A stretch of DNA of 64,000 bases, taken from Tetmemena sp. SeJ-2015. Taxonomy: Eukaryota; Ciliophora; Spirotrichea; Sporadotrichida; Oxytrichidae. A program made the translations under genes and the position numbers. The stretch is from contig JAJKFJ010021539.1 in NCBI GenBank assembly GCA_027382625.1, positions 56,422 through 120,421 on the forward strand, read 5' to 3'. Below the pieces are notes generated by a model. That model did no database searches. It was not told where the DNA came from and worked only from the letters and a program-made list of their open reading frames with translations. Below are positions 23,020-36,149 of this stretch, piece after piece (the stretch's first letter is position 1; every line of letters starts with the position of its first letter).

Positions 23020-25896
23020 AAATTTAATGGAGAGGAAATTAATAAGATTGAGAAAAGATTGATTATATAAAAAGCAAGAGAATTTAATGGAATCACTCAA
23101 TCAGGAATTAAAAACAGCTCTTATTGTAAGGATAGTGAATCACAAGGAGTAGTCAGGGGTTATCTATTTCACTATCAATCTGTCAAAAGTGTACTCTGGA
23201 GATCAGCATCAAGTCACAAAAATTTCTCTAATAGCTCATACAATTATTCACTCTTTTAAGTAGAGAAAAGATATTCCTAATTTCACAGTCTAAACGAATC
23301 TCTTAAATCAAAGAACTATCCTTTACTTCCTCGATTGCCTCCAAAATCGGTGCTTTCCTTAGCACACCGACAGGATTCTTTATTGAAGCGAAGAGGAGAT
23401 CTTAATGAATACATCAGAGCCTTAGTGAACAGAAAAGACACTCGAAATAGCAAGGATGTTATAAAGTTCCTCGAACTTGATAAATTTTGCCCAGAGCTAG
23501 TAATTAAAAAACCGAAGCTAATTGAGATGATAGATTCTGGGGCAGCTAATTACTTCTATGTGGCTCACTGTCATTTTGTTCCCAAGCACAACATCTTCAT
23601 TTATAGTTTAGGAATTTTCTATTATGAAAAATCATTCTGTGTTTGAATGATAAGTACAAGAAGAATTCTAAACTAGAGGTGTACTCATTCCGCTAGACAG
23701 CCGTTGTTAGGGACTCTTACATCGTCAAAGCTTCTTCTTCCCGAAATATTTAGCACTTAAATGTTCCTGAGGCTGCTCAGCCTTTGTTTAGAGCTTTTAG
23801 CTTCAGTGGTTGTCTGGGCTCTAATAGAGAATCAACTAGTTACTAAAATATCTATTTAAAGAATAGATATATAGATTGTTAGTAGCTCCTAGCGTGGACT
23901 CAAGGGAGACTCTTCAAAGCATATGAAAGAAGGAGCTGAAAGATTGCTGCATATGGATCCTAATAATCATGAAAATGGAGATCCTTTCGAGGAACTTAAA
24001 AAGATGACTATACTTTCAGTTTAATCCATTCTCATTTAATTAGGATGAGTAAAGTGGAAAAGTTACTAGAATATGTATTCGGCACTTAAATTAAGTCAAT
24101 GACTTATTGTGAAGACTTCGAATTAGGAGTTGACAAAGAAAGGGGATTGATAGTTCTAGGTTTCAGAGATGGAAAACTCCAAAGCTTTTACCTGAGTGTA
24201 GAGATGGATACAGAAGATCACGATGATGAAGATAGTGGCAATGAATAGGATGATGATTTTAATAACACCAACAATAATGTGGAGATTTCTAACTTAGCCA
24301 TGCCTATCAAAGTCCAAGAGAAGAAGTCAGTTAGAGGAAACAAAGAAGGCATAATAAATTAATCCATTCAGGGAAAAGAAAAGGCAAAGAAAAAAGGCAG
24401 GAAGTAAGGAAAGCATGTTGAGGCCGCTGCTGATGGCACTGTTTTGCTAAAGAAGGCTTTTGAGTAGATAGAAGATTATGACTATGAGGAGCTTTAGGGT
24501 GGGGGCTATAAATCAACTAAGAATAAGCTAAAAAATAGAGATGAAGGAGTGAGATAGAGTGAGTAAACTGTAGGATTTTTGCAGAACAAATCTGGGAATC
24601 CTATGTTTAGAAGTATTGGGTATTTTAGTTAAATTATTTTGTATTTTGATACATTTAAATGCACAATAGTAACAATCCATTGGGGAAAAGCCAAAATAGA
24701 TCTAAATTTTTAAACATGACAAATCAGAATATGAGTAGAAGGCTTGAGAAGTCGTCAAAATATAATTCTCCTATTCGATATTATAAATAATCAATGATCC
24801 AGAATCAATACTAGTTTGATATTGATGCCGAGAGACACTACTTAGAGTTCAGTCGCCATGCAAATTTATAGCCGCACAAGGATAAGATAATAGGGATGAG
24901 CTTGGACAGATCTAGAGGATACCTTTTCACTATAGGCTATGATAAAAGGCTCTCAATCTTAGATCTCAAAGAGAAAAAGGTCTTGTTTACAATCCACAAT
25001 TTTAATCCAATTCCTTTATTCCTTATGATTAATCAAATATTAAATGAAGGGGTTCAATTCTAAGTTCAGAGCTATTTGCATTGACGAGTAATTACGAAGA
25101 CTCTATGTTAGCTCTTGTGAAGGATAACTCTTCATTTTCAATATATCGGGAATCATCCCAATCATAGCCCATTCCTTCACTCTTACTCCTGATTTTAAAT
25201 ATATGCATTAAATCCATATTTTATTCTGAGCAAGGGTATATAAAATAACTTTCGATGGACATCTCAAGAAATCTGCTATTCTGTCTGACTTCAACTTCTT
25301 TCGTTATGATTTTCCAACTAGATATCAAGAACGAAAAGAATTCCATCTAAGTTGCATCTTAATGTTTCAATCATCTATCTTTAATATTGTGAGTATCTTT
25401 CGAGAGTGGTATAAATGACCTAGCCCCTGAGGAAGTTTCTAGAGTGGAGTGGCTAAGTAGAATGGGGTGCGTTTTCATAACTGGAAGTGATAAGGGCCGA
25501 CTCAGATTTTGTGATCCAGAAACAGGTGGTGAGTGCATGTTTTCGCTGCCAACTGACTTTCATTAAAGAGTGAGCGTGCTTCACTATAACTCGTCCAAGA
25601 ATGTTTTGTTTGCGGGGTCGAAGGATGGCAAATTCAGAATATGGAAAGTACCTTCCGAATGGAGGTCAAAGTAAGTTGATGATATTGAGAGAGACTTTGA
25701 GTTCTCAAGAAAATAAATGGTCCTAATGAAGAAGCAGCATGCTCCCTCCGCTGATTGGAACAGCAAGGCACAAGATAAACAAAGATAGAAGGAGGAATTT
25801 AACACACAGCTTAATGAAATTAACAGAGAAGATGAAGATGATGGCATTCAAATATCAGCTGATTTTAATGTTATTGAGCATCATGATCTAGATTGA
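23020..25896 (+). CDS. PX-domain and WD-repeat protein
   Basis: The N-terminal region (about 23120-23530) contains a PX phosphoinositide-binding fold: SLFQVEKRYSQFHSL, PLLPRLPPKSVLSL, then RRGDLNEYIRALVN and VIKFLELDKF, matching the R-Y-S-x-F and proline-rich L-P-x-K signatures of sorting nexins. Downstream are beta-propeller blades: LGVDKERGLIVLGFRDGKLQ (24120), IGMSLDRSRGYLFTIGYDKR (24890), CIDEQLRRLYVSSCEGQLFI (25070), GCVFITGSDKGRLRFCD (25470), FAGSKDGKFRIWKVP (25610), then an acidic tail to TGA 25894-25896. A 50-nt GT-AG intron lies at 24620-24669. Likely an endosomal membrane-binding scaffold (inference from PX plus WD). Other frame breaks (near 23650 and 25020) show unresolved IESs. 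The start is approximate; convergent with the next gene. Confidence 0.7.
24620..24669 (+). other. 50-nt GT-AG intron in the PX/WD gene
   Basis: The segment begins GTATTTTAG and ends ACAATAG. Removing it joins FRSIG to NNPLGKSQN in one frame. It is shown because it contrasts with the pointer-flanked segments, which lack GT-AG ends. Confidence 0.65.
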
Positions 25897-25989
25897 ACAC
25901 ATAAGTTATAATTACTTTATTATTTCTAACCCTTCTTCTATGAAACTCTACTTTTATTAATTAATAGATTTCTCTGTAAGAAAATAAAT

Positions 25990-27765
25990 TCAAATCTTTA
26001 ATCTGATCTCCGAAAGCATTATCTTATCTATTAAAGAATTTATGTCGAATCCATTATCTATCTTGATCAGTTCTTTTGCTTCTGATTAGCTTTCTTCTTG
26101 TTAATTATAGATGATACTTATCCAATATAAAATAACAAGCAACGAAATATGCTTATATATCTCAAAAGCGGATTCTTGAGAGTGACTTGCCCAGGTGCTA
26201 AAGTACCCTAGGTTCCTAATTTGGATGCACTCATAAGTCCTTACTTGTCATTCACCGTCGATTTCTATCTTCTCAAGGGAAGATTAGAATAAGTATGCGG
26301 ATTGGAGTTATTAAAAAAATATAAATGACATATCATCCAAAATAAAGCTAGTAATTGAACTAGGATTAAGATCTGCGTTAAGATTTAGTGTCCCTGTCTT
26401 ATGTTAGATATTGGTTGAAGTGGCTTCTTTAGTGGCTGAAAAGTGCTGTACTTAAAGAATAAATATGCTTTAAAGATGCTTTAATTACTTGCTATATAAA
26501 GTTATCATTATACATTAAGGAGCCATTTCTGTGATTTATTTAACTCACAAATGCTAAATTATAATTTGAGCCTCTCTTCTATCTATCGAGTAGATCCTCA
26601 ATTAGAAAATCTTCTTCACTGTCTGAGGATTTGGCGTTCTAAGATTTATCTGGAGTTTGCTAAAGCTCCTCAATATTTTCTAGCGACACTCTTGATTGTC
26701 TTGCTTGGGTATTTGTGGCTGATTCAAGAGGCTGTAAGGAAGATGAAATCTGTGATGACATGACTCCTGGGGTAGCTCCGTTGCTATTTCCCTAAGAGGA
26801 CATTAAATTTTGAACCTATTAGCCGAATCCGAAGCTAGGTGAAGAGCCCAGTCGTTGAGATGGCGAATGAACCTACGCATTTAAGTTATTATAAAGAGGT
26901 AAATAGATTTGGATTGAAAGAAATTATCTTAGTCGTCCTTTTGGAGGTATTAACTCTTATTGTGGGGTGAGACTAAAGTAAATTGTTGGCTGGAACTTGC
27001 ATGTTAAAAGTTGCTGAAGGATTTAGACCAAGCGAGTTTAGACCTAAATCCATGGCTGTGTGACCTCCATTCAATTCTAGCAAATCAATGTCTTCATCTT
27101 CCTCCTTTCCATCTCCAAAGAGATCTCTCTTCTTTATTTATTTCAACGTAAACTTTAATAGACTTTTGTGTTCTTAATGTGGAACTGCTACAGTATTTAG
27201 AAGTAAATGTTTGCTGCTAGCATGATGATCTAGTGACTAATGAGACTAAGACTCTTCTCTAGCCTTTACAGTCTTTGGTTCCAGACCTCTCTCGCTTCCA
27301 AAAACTTGATGTTCTTCCACCTCTGTCCTGCATATATCTCATCCATAAACAACTTCATATCTTTCACCATTTCTTCTAACGTTTCCTTCGTCATATTTAT
27401 AGGTACCTTTAAAATATGATCTCATCATTATAATTACATCATAATCTCAATCATTATACCTTTTTGGCCTCTTCAAAGCACCTTTAAATGTTTTCACACG
27501 CTTGGAGATTAGCAGTGGCGAAAATCTCCTTGAATTAGTAGAGTGAGACATTTATGGTTTCGCCGCCACCCTACTCAGACTTCTTCTTTTCAAAGACGTT
27601 TATGAACTCGGACTTCTCTATTTCTATGAACTTGTAGTTGTCAGTGTCGAATCTCAACTTAGGAGGGTCAGCCAACTCTACTACCATCATCAACTCAGTC
27701 TAACTCATGAAATAGTTCTCATACAACGAATAAAGAAATGAACATCAGAGAAAATTTACCTTGTT
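25990..27765 (-). CDS. 3' coding segments, possibly end of the AXDND1-like gene
   Basis: On the - strand, 27765-27475 reads RFDTDNYKFIEIEKSEFINV and TANLQACENIQRCFEEAKK; an intron (GTATAATG...TTAAAG) precedes LEEMVKDMKLFMDEIYAGQR (27400-27170). Then come GDGKEEDEDIDLLELNGG, a Ser/Asn/Gln-rich stretch (26980-26570, including SLENIEELQQTPDKSQ), NDKQGLMSASKLGTQGTLAP (26260-26170) and a C-terminus KELIKIDNGFDINSLIDKIM ending at TGA 25992-25990. The gap between this block and the AXDND1-like gene has no clear stop, so they may be one gene. The acidic and low-complexity composition gives no domain assignment. Ends convergently 93 bp from the PX/WD gene. Confidence 0.5.
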
Positions 27766-28049
27766 AAAACGTGAAAGCGTGATACACTTGATCTATTTAT
27801 GCAGTCAGAAGAGGAGCATACCTCAGGTAGTTCAAAATGATAAACAAGGATATGAATTAGGCAAATCTAATTATCGTAAGAGTGCTTTATGTTCTAACAG
27901 CTTGTCAAGATCTACAACCTTTGCCCTTTCCCTTGTGATTGTGAACCTATCAACTTCCTATCTGACTCTTCCATAAGCCTCGATTGGAGCTTATCTTCAA
28001 ACACCAACTTTATTCCATCAAGGGCTTTCAGATAAATAATATAAGAATC

Positions 28050-31000
28050 ATAGATAAGGAATTATGTCGATGTCACTCTTATCGTCTTGCTTGATGAGAA
28101 TTCCGACATTTGAAGACTGAATTTTCTCCATAGTCTGCAGATAGAACTAGAGCACATCATTAGAGTAGCCTCTCTTAGTTAAATGCAAGCACAGTCCAAA
28201 GAATGATAAATTAAGACTATTTAGAACAAGAGAGTTATTGAATGTGATCTTTGGATGGGAGTCTATATGATAGTAGGTTGACCCAAGGATTTGAACTATC
28301 TTTTTCTCGGCTAGCTTCACATTTCCATACTTCTTTGAGAAGTCATCATACATGTATTCAACATAAAGAATATAAGAATAAGATTAATTCTAGGATGCCT
28401 AAGAAGTTAGGGGACTGAGTATTCTAAGAAGTTTGAATCATGGATTGATAGAGCTAGGATATCATCTTGATGACTTAATGAATGATAAATAAATAGATTT
28501 ACTATAGACATTTTTCCTTCCCATCTTTGCAAATGCAAAAAATTAAATCGCTTTTAGTTGCAAATGTCTTCTTCCTTTTTTCGTTGTAATGCAAGAATTA
28601 GTCATGGACCTTGTACACTATCACTCAAATAAAGTTAAAAATGATATCCTTGAACTTAAAATGACTATATATCAATAGTTATAACCTCTCGTTTTTGGAA
28701 ATGATCTTGAATATTTTCTCAATAAAATAGTTTAAAATGAATGAAGCATGATCTATTTATTCTCAAAGGCATCTATAAGAAAATTATATATCTATATTCA
28801 ACTCCTTACATCTCTTAAGGCCATAATACTGATCCTCCTTGTTGATGAACTCCATGATGTCTAATTGGTCAATATTTATGCCGATGTCTCTGCACTCCTT
28901 AAAGATTCTCCTTATTCCATTTTTGTAGCCATCATCGAATCCAAAGTTCCAGCCCTCCTTTACTCCATCTTAGAACCCTAGTTAATGCCCAAAATGCTTT
29001 CCCTCTTAGTAGCCCTTGAAGTATCCCTGACTCCTTGCTAGCTCGAAACCTTTCACAAAACCCTAAAACAAATGATTATTCAGAAGCAGCTTACACTTTA
29101 GAAAGCAATAGATTCATTTTGAATGGTAGACATGGGCACATCACTTTCAGCTTTCACTTCGCTTAGTTTATTTTTCTCGACCTGGAGTGCGTAATATTCT
29201 AACTCTAATTCAGATATCCTCTGTAGCATGCTCTTCAAGCTCTTATTCGCTCTATTTATCTCGTAATAAAATAAATTCACTTGCAATAATTATAAATTAT
29301 AAGCACATCACTATTAAATTAATTGAATGCTTGTTCTTAATTTCAACCTTGTATTTGAATTCCACTTCCATTTTCTTGGCATAACTGCTCTTGAGCTAGA
29401 ACAGTAGATCTTCCTGATGCCCTTTGTAAGCGAATTCAAACTGGTTGAATACTTTTTGACCTGTTACTTAGTCCACTTCAACTACAATCTTCTTCAATTT
29501 TCTACTCACTCTATCAAACATGTAGATCTATGCCAGCTCAACAGTCAACTAGTCATAGTCAATGAAGTTGAAATCTTTAATATAATCAATAATCATACCA
29601 AAATAAATCTTCGGTTTAACATTCAGCTTCGTGAACAGGCACTGACTGATCAAAATTACCTTTCTCTTTGGCTCTAAAATTATCTTAATCACTCTCATCC
29701 TTCCCAATTTAGTTTCTTTGTATCATCCTTTTGACATTACTCAAATTAGAGTTCCTCTTCTGAGCGAATTGAAGAAACTGTGTGTTCGAAAGCGGATTAT
29801 TATTCTTCATTATGTCAGCAAGACCAAGGAAGGGATCATTTTAAAGCTAGGCTAAAGTTTTCTTGTCCCCTATCACTTTATGTAACTGCAGCCTGTCCTC
29901 CTCAGATATTCTCTGTATCAACTTTAGAATTGTCTACTGCCCATTTTTCATAACCTGCTCTACTAATTTCTGCACAAAGTCCTTTTGAGTTATGACTTTA
30001 TCCGCGTCTGTTAAAGTTTTCCCATCTTAGTTATAGAGCTGTGAAGTGAGTTCAGATATATTTTAAATGAGCCTTATGCGCTGCTCTTTCTCTATGAAAT
30101 CAAGAGATTAATCTAGCATCTATCCGTTGCGTTGCGAATCATTCCTGTTGAGAGAGTATTGATCAGAATGACCGTGGCCTCCTCCCAACATTTCTTCTTG
30201 ATCTTCCTCAGCAATGATGTCTAGTTCTTAGTTTTAAGAGCTCATGGGGTTATTCTGCTCATCCACGATTATATCAATAGCATCTTTTATCATTTACTTG
30301 TCTACCTCATTTATTATTATCTCAGGTAGGTTTTCCTACTCATTTCCACCATTACCCAGTTTCCTGTTCTTGTTTCCACTTAACAACTCTCCAAGGGCAT
30401 CACTCGACAAAAGTCTAGTAAAAATTTCAAAGGTAATGTCTGGTAGCGCTCTTCTTGAGTAGATTCAAAGTGGATTGCTTGACTAATGAATTCAAGTCTT
30501 AAGTCTAAGACTGTAGTTGCTCATTTTCCTGCTTCGCAAGTTCATCATTGAAACTGTACTCACCGTTCTCTCCCGACTAACTGCTGCTAGAACTACTACT
30601 TCCCTTCCTGCTTCTTTTCTTCCTTTTATTATCAAAGTTAAAGTAGAAAGGCTTATTATATGACTACTATTTTATTTTGAATACCTCTATTCTCGTCATC
30701 TGTAAGAATGGAGTCCGAGCTCTCAGCTATAGTTATACGCTTTGTAGAGTTCTTAGAGAGAAGTCTTTATCTCTATATACCTCCCTCTCTGGCTAAATTC
30801 GCCATTCTAGTCTTCTTCATCCCCAGACTATTCATTAAAAGATAAACTATAGAGCCATTAAATATTCTTCTCTCCAGGTGCAAGTGATCCAGTAATACCT
30901 CCATCTCCATCACTTGCGGCTCTATCTCTATCAGTTCCCTAGGATCTAATATCCAAGTAGTATTTCTTAGGACTATGAAGGAATGATAGCTAATCGTTAA

Positions 31001-33880
31001 TTCTCTAACCAATTTGCTGAAGTAGTCTCGGGCCGGTATGCTGATGCGCTACAAGATTAGGCTATGAGGAGCCTCCTCTTACAGATGCCTGGCCGAATGA
31101 TCTTCCGTCCTAAATTGACTCTGTTGGTTTATACTTTACTTTAGCAAATAAATTTTAATCGTGGTACTGATATGAGTCTTGTCTTTGAAGTTTAGTTATT
31201 GCATCTTTAAGCTTATCAGTATCTGTCTAAAACCGATCTCTCTGGTGCGTAATCTCTTTGATTTTGACATTAAGATTATCCATGGTCTTTTCCATATTTG
31301 TCATTTGAAGTCTAGTCTGCTCTCTCAGATTTTTAATTTGCTCTATGTGCTTCTCTTTTTGGATGTCTATGTCGTGGAGATGTGTCCTCAACTCTGCCTC
31401 ATATATACTCAAGTAAATGTTAAGCACCTTTTCCATATTTTAATATTGTACATTCCTTATATATAGATCTCTGTTTCCATAAATGCGCCTCTTTCGATAC
31501 ACTACACACTTACTTGTCGGACTATGTCTCTGATGCAAATAGTGAGGATAACTTTAGAGTAATAAAAGGCTTTCTTCCTTTGATCCTCTCTCACTAAGAA
31601 ATCTTTTTGCTTGTAGACATGCTCCTCCATCATGCTTTCAAACCAGTCATTAAGTAGTTACACTTCTTTTCTTCCCGAAGGCTTCCCAAGTGGCTCCTTA
31701 GGCGGAGGGGGCAGTTTTGAATTGTAGTATCGGTAGTCATATGCTCCAAAGAGCTCCTCGTAAATTTAATTTATACCGAGTGTTAAGTAAGGGTTTTGAA
31801 GTTCCTTCTCCTTCTCTAATTTCAGCTCCTCTGGAGTAGTGCCAATTAGTTTGTTTATCAACTACTCCTTCACGTTTACTCTTTCAGGCTCTCTGTGTCC
31901 TTTGCTCTCAGCCTCACTCTTGATAGGTAAAAAACTTCAAGCATAGATGAAAAGGATAGCTTACTCATGCTACTTGATGTTGATTAAATTCTCAATCGTC
32001 CTTCTCTTGCTTGAAAACATATTCGACTCCAGATAACTCTTCTGCATGAAGGCATGCTCGTTCTTAATGAACTTTTCATAGTACTTGTGAAGATTCCTCA
32101 TGAAATTCTCACATTCTTCCTCAAAATTGCCCATAGATATCTCGCTTCCCTCTTACGCGACTCCTTTTTTGCCAGGTGAGTGGGGTCGAAATAGACAGAT
32201 AATTAAATATATGCAGCTCGATTTTCTTCGCTTGATGATCTTTTCTGTTTGCTAAGCTATGCACATGCTTTTGAAGAATTTAAATAGTTTAACTACAATT
32301 ATTTAGAAGAGACTAGTTTTTGTGATAGTCATCCAGACATTGCTTTCTTTGGCAAAGGACACTTCCGAATTCAGTTCTCTGATTCGGCTGAGTGTACTAG
32401 ATGATATGCTCCAAATGCTTGATGTCAGTAGGCAGGTATCTCAAATCGTGCTATCCTTAATAACTTTGGCCAGCTGCTAGTTACTGATTCTATTATTGAT
32501 TTAACTATGCTTAGCTTCTCTGGGCTCCAAAGTTTGAAACTGAGTGTTCCTCTATCAATAAATTTTGATTGCTGGCCCCTTTGCTGATTATCTGATTCGA
32601 AGGATGCTGAAAGTACCCTTTTGGACTTGCTTACTAGTTTGCAATTTGCTACTAACTCTTAGATGGCTGAGTCACTACCTGTAAATTACTGCTGGAGTTT
32701 TAAGCTGAACTTCTTTGGCTTTTCTAACCTGCAAGATTCATCTATCGAGACTGACTTTCCTTATTTATTATATTGAGTGAGTTAAGATTAACTATTGACT
32801 GCCTAGTTCTCGGAGATACACTTCGTTAAGGGACATTAACATCATCAAAACAGTGCAATAACTCATTTATATGAAATGATATCTTAGCATCAAACTTGAA
32901 CTTTTGGGCTCCTTTTGCTCCACTGCTCTTTATAACGTCTGGTGATAGACCTCCAAATTTAGCACTTTTATCTCCTCCAGAGCTTATTCCCTGTCCTCCA
33001 AGTAGCAACCTGTCTAATTGCTCTATGTGCTGCTGAGTATTTTAAATCTGATTCAACTCTGACAGTTGTAAATGGGGGACTGCCTTTTTAGCTTCCTATT
33101 AAGGACTTAACTTGGGAGGAGACTTAGAGTTAGCCTTCTATACTTGCAATAGCTGCTATTGTTATTACTACCATGCACTGAGATCTGCTGTTTGAAATCT
33201 CACAGGACTTACAGCAACACTTTAAGATTTTCCCAAGCTCAATTAATATGCTAAATTAGGGCTTGCTACATTTTTATATTCGGAGGGCTGTGGTAGATTG
33301 GGATGATTAGTCTGCTGCCTTCCTAACTTCTAGTGCTATTTTAAAGTTGCACCCTCTCCTTAAGTACTCTCAGAGTTCTGGTGGGAGATAAAAGGAGACT
33401 GGACTTTCTTCGCATTAACTTGAGCCTACTCTTTCTTTTGGTCACCAATTTGCAACTTAGGTTGACTTCTCATCGATTGAAGAGCGGCATTCAACTCTTG
33501 CTGAGACACGTTCTACTACCCAGATATAAAATAGATTTCTTATAACAGCATTTTAAGATATCTAAGTCATTAGTAAGTCCCCTGCTTTGAAGGACTTGAA
33601 AGTTACTTTTAAATAGAACAACTATATAAACTTAAGTTCCCTAGTCTACTTAGTTAGTGATGGATGTATTTTGGGAATCTAATAGAGAGTTCTTGGCTTT
33701 ATTAAAGCTAGATAGGATTCCAAAATCCTTGAACTGCTCTGTGACTTCAACTGGAAAACTAACTGAGGCGAATCTGGCCAAATTTTCTATTTTCTTGTGG
33801 TCGCTCTCTGATTTTTATTTCTAGGTTTCAAGCATTCTCAACTTCTCATCAGTACTTAATATCGCGTTTTCGGATAACTC
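28050..33880 (-). CDS. AXDND1-like axonemal dynein light-chain domain protein
   Basis: The N-terminal part (33880-32300) is Gln/Ser-rich, ending in LRYLPTDIKHLEHII. Then (31900-31500) GINQIYEELFGAYDYRYYN, KPSGRKEVQLL and DIVRQVSVQCIERGAFM, continuing as MEKVLNIYLSIYEAELRTHL and coiled coil: this matches the axonemal dynein light-chain (p28) domain and its extra motifs known in AXDND1. A linker with a poly-Ser tract (30600) and EAECQTEDLFWYDQL (29610) follows, then coiled coil (29290-29100), a 32-nt intron, and an unusual glycine-periodic stretch (29060-28890; FKGYQEGKHFGHQLGFQDG). Later segments (28350-28050) are less certain. Three pointer-flanked IESs are listed separately. Expected role: axonemal dynein-associated protein in cilia. 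Start and stop are approximate. Confidence 0.7.
29272..29320. other. IES, pointer TAAATT, 43 bp removed
   Basis: TAAATT occurs at 29272-29277 and 29315-29320. Removing 43 bp restores the - strand frame, joining VEIKNKHSIN to LFYYEINRANK at the beginning of a coiled coil. The insert is AT-rich and carries no GT-AG ends at this join. Confidence 0.75.
29553..29597. other. IES, pointer TCATA, 40 bp removed
   Basis: TCATA occurs at 29553-29557 and 29593-29597. Excision of 40 bp converts a frame ending in TGA (WYDY stop) into WYDQLTVELAQIYMFD on the - strand, continuous with the downstream block. Confidence 0.75.
31435..31464. other. IES, pointer ATAT, 26 bp removed
   Basis: ATAT occurs at 31435-31438 and 31461-31464. 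Excision of 26 bp joins GAFMETEIY to MEKVLNIYLSIYEAE in one - strand frame, exactly inside the conserved dynein light-chain domain. Without it the frame ends at TGA. Confidence 0.75.
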
Positions 33881-34174
33881 AAATATAGTTATCAAATATC
33901 GAAGAGAGAGGCAAGTTTTTATTCTTAGGAACACTAATTATTTAAGAGCTGTTTGCATGATTGAAGATAATTTGGTTAAGCAAATTATCCTTGTCTTTTT
34001 AAACGTGATCCTATCTATAAGAGATAAACAATCAAATATATCGGGTATCTTATTAAAAAAAAAACGATTTATAGTAAAGAAAAAGGTATTTCATTAGAAA
34101 ATGGTTTATCCCTAGTTGTAACTCCTCCCTTCCCGGTGCCTCCTTACGATTAATAGTGAGCAGAATTACCCTCT

Positions 34175-35377
34175 ACATACAAGGAAATATGGAATTTATT
34201 TTAAGTTAATCATCTTCCTTTAGATTGTTCTTAGGCGAGAATTGCTTTTTAATCTGCTCATTATGCATTTTGATGAGCATATTTGCCAGCTTTGCATCTT
34301 TATTGCTCTGGAATATTTCACTCAGTTCATGAGCTTTGTTCATCCGTTTCGCAGGACTCTAATTTCCAACTACAGCTATACCCGTACCACCTCCGCTTAT
34401 CGTAGAAGCTATTGATTTCTGAGAAATGAAGGCGTTTACTACTCTCGGTCTTTTTAGACTAGAACTACTTTGGAGCTGGTTACCTAACTTCTAGCTACTC
34501 CCTAATCGATTAACCGACATTAAAATTAAAATAGTAAGACTAAGGTAAACTTGCAGTACCCCCTCTACTTCCAGCTAATTGTCTTTGAGATTATATCTAG
34601 GAGCCTGTGGTCATTCTCTGTGTTTGAGCTAGTGAGGAATTAGCTGATATCCTTGGGAAAATGTTGTTGTTCGTAGTTTAATTGATATTGATGTTTGTTA
34701 TTTGTATTCCTCCCCCATCAATATTAAATTGAAGAATATAACTTTATAAGCTTAGATTTAATAGTGTGAGCTACTCTGCTAGTGGAAGATCCAGAGGGCA
34801 CTGCGAATATCTTAGAATACAAGTCCTTGATTGCTTCCTCTTTGGTTATATAATTTATACTATAGTTAATTGGTGTTGCCAACTGACTTGATTTTGACTC
34901 CTTGTTGATTGATGATGACCTTTTAGTTTTGATTAAGTGACTCTCTTCTCTTAGTTTCTTCTTGAGATGTAGTTTAACTATTCTCGCTCTTCCCTATTCA
35001 AATGATTATCGATGAAATTCTTAAAATATTTTAGTACTTACCATCAGGACTCTCTCTGAACTAATTTGAAAATATATCTCTCGAAGGAGAGTGATTAAAC
35101 TTTAACTACTTATTTAGAGATATAATTTTAATAGATGATCTAGGTTAGCCTCTTCTTAATTAGCAGTATGCAGTAAGTTTAATTCTCTCTCCTGTGAAAG
35201 AAGAGCATTCCTGAGGTCTGGATCATTTTGCAACCTCTACCTTATGAAATCCTGCACGTAAAATCTTTCAAGCGCCTCTTCCTTTGCAGAGTTTCTCCCA
35301 CCTGATAATCGAAATTCATAAACTTATTGTATTGACTTACTTGAGGGGAAAAAGGAACTTGGATCGAAATTTTTCAT
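34175..35377 (-). CDS. Small Ser/Lys-rich protein, unrecognised
   Basis: The ATG at 35377 begins MKNFDPSSFFPS, then a GTAAGT...TCAG intron (about 35326-35288) leads to SGRNSAKEEALERFYVQDFI. Another GTAAGT intron is near 35045-35000. Downstream blocks read KEEAIKDLYSKIFAVPSGSS (34830), NNNIFPRISANSSLAQTQ (34650) and RLGSSQKLGNQLQSSSSLKR (34510), and it ends around HELSEIFQSNKDAKLANMLI, KKQFSPKNNLKEDD (34340-34210). Frame changes near 34740 and 34540 indicate IESs. No stop TGA is seen directly after the last block, so the 3' end is approximate. No family recognised; short, basic, Ser-rich. Confidence 0.5.
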
Positions 35378-35516
35378 ATTTTTTCTTCAAATTTAATTAT
35401 GTTTCAGCTTTCATCAAATTGAATTAGCTAGTAGATTTCAGCAGGAACATTTGCTCAAGATTACTGAAGAGAAAATAATAATAACTATTAAAGAAACATG
35501 AATTAACAAACTAAGC

Positions 35517-36100
35517 ATGGTTAGCAGTCAAACTCATTTTATTAAGGAACGAGAAGAAGGAGATCACTTGGTGCCAAGTTTCTCGTCATTCATTTTAAAT
35601 TAATATGATATTCCGATAGCTTACATATTTCTGGTGAGAGGATTTCAAAAGTACTGGTTGGATAACGATCTACGCTACCTCTACAAGGAAATTCTCAAAC
35701 CTTACCATAAAAGAATCGATGACTACAGTGCTCTCAATTTAAATTAAGAGATTAAATAGTAAGTGAGTGCATAGACTATAGAGACCTGCAGGATGAGATG
35801 CTCAACAATAAAATAGATGAGAGCAAGAGTCTAGTGGCTCTACTACAAGCACAGGTCTAATCAAAGCTGGCTGATAAAGACACCACAAGTAAAAAGAAAC
35901 CTACTTATTCTCAAACAGATGCAACCATTAAATAACATCCACTTTAAGATAAGGAAGATCCAAATACACTCATGAAAATTACTGTAAAAGAAAATTAAAC
36001 TCTTCAATCCTCTTCAGATCAATTTAATGCTTTTAGCAATTTTAAAATTTAGAAGTAGAACTTGAGTTAAAAACGAGCAGAGATACAAATCTTAATATGA
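35517..36100 (+). CDS. Small + strand protein, about 190 aa, unrecognised
   Basis: The ATG at 35517 opens a frame: MVSSQTHFIKEREEGDHLVP, AYIFLVRGFQKYWLDNDLRY, EILKPYHKRIDDYSALN. A very short GT-AG intron (GTAAGTGAGTGCATAG, about 35760) or an equivalent small insert shifts to DYRDLQDEMLNNKIDESKSL and a Lys/Gln/Ser-rich tail ending at TGA 36098-36100. It is divergent from the gene at 34175-35377 with about 139 bp between the two ATGs, which would be a shared promoter. No domain recognised. Confidence 0.55.
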
Positions 36101-36149
36101 TTAAGCGCTTTTGAAATCCTCCAAAATCTTTCTCATTCTTAATCTACTG

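Noticed and set aside
26551..26763. 70-codon + strand frame with a hydrophobic segment
   Set aside because: The - strand of the same DNA encodes a Ser/Gln/Glu-rich block continuous with flanking - strand coding, which is the better reading.
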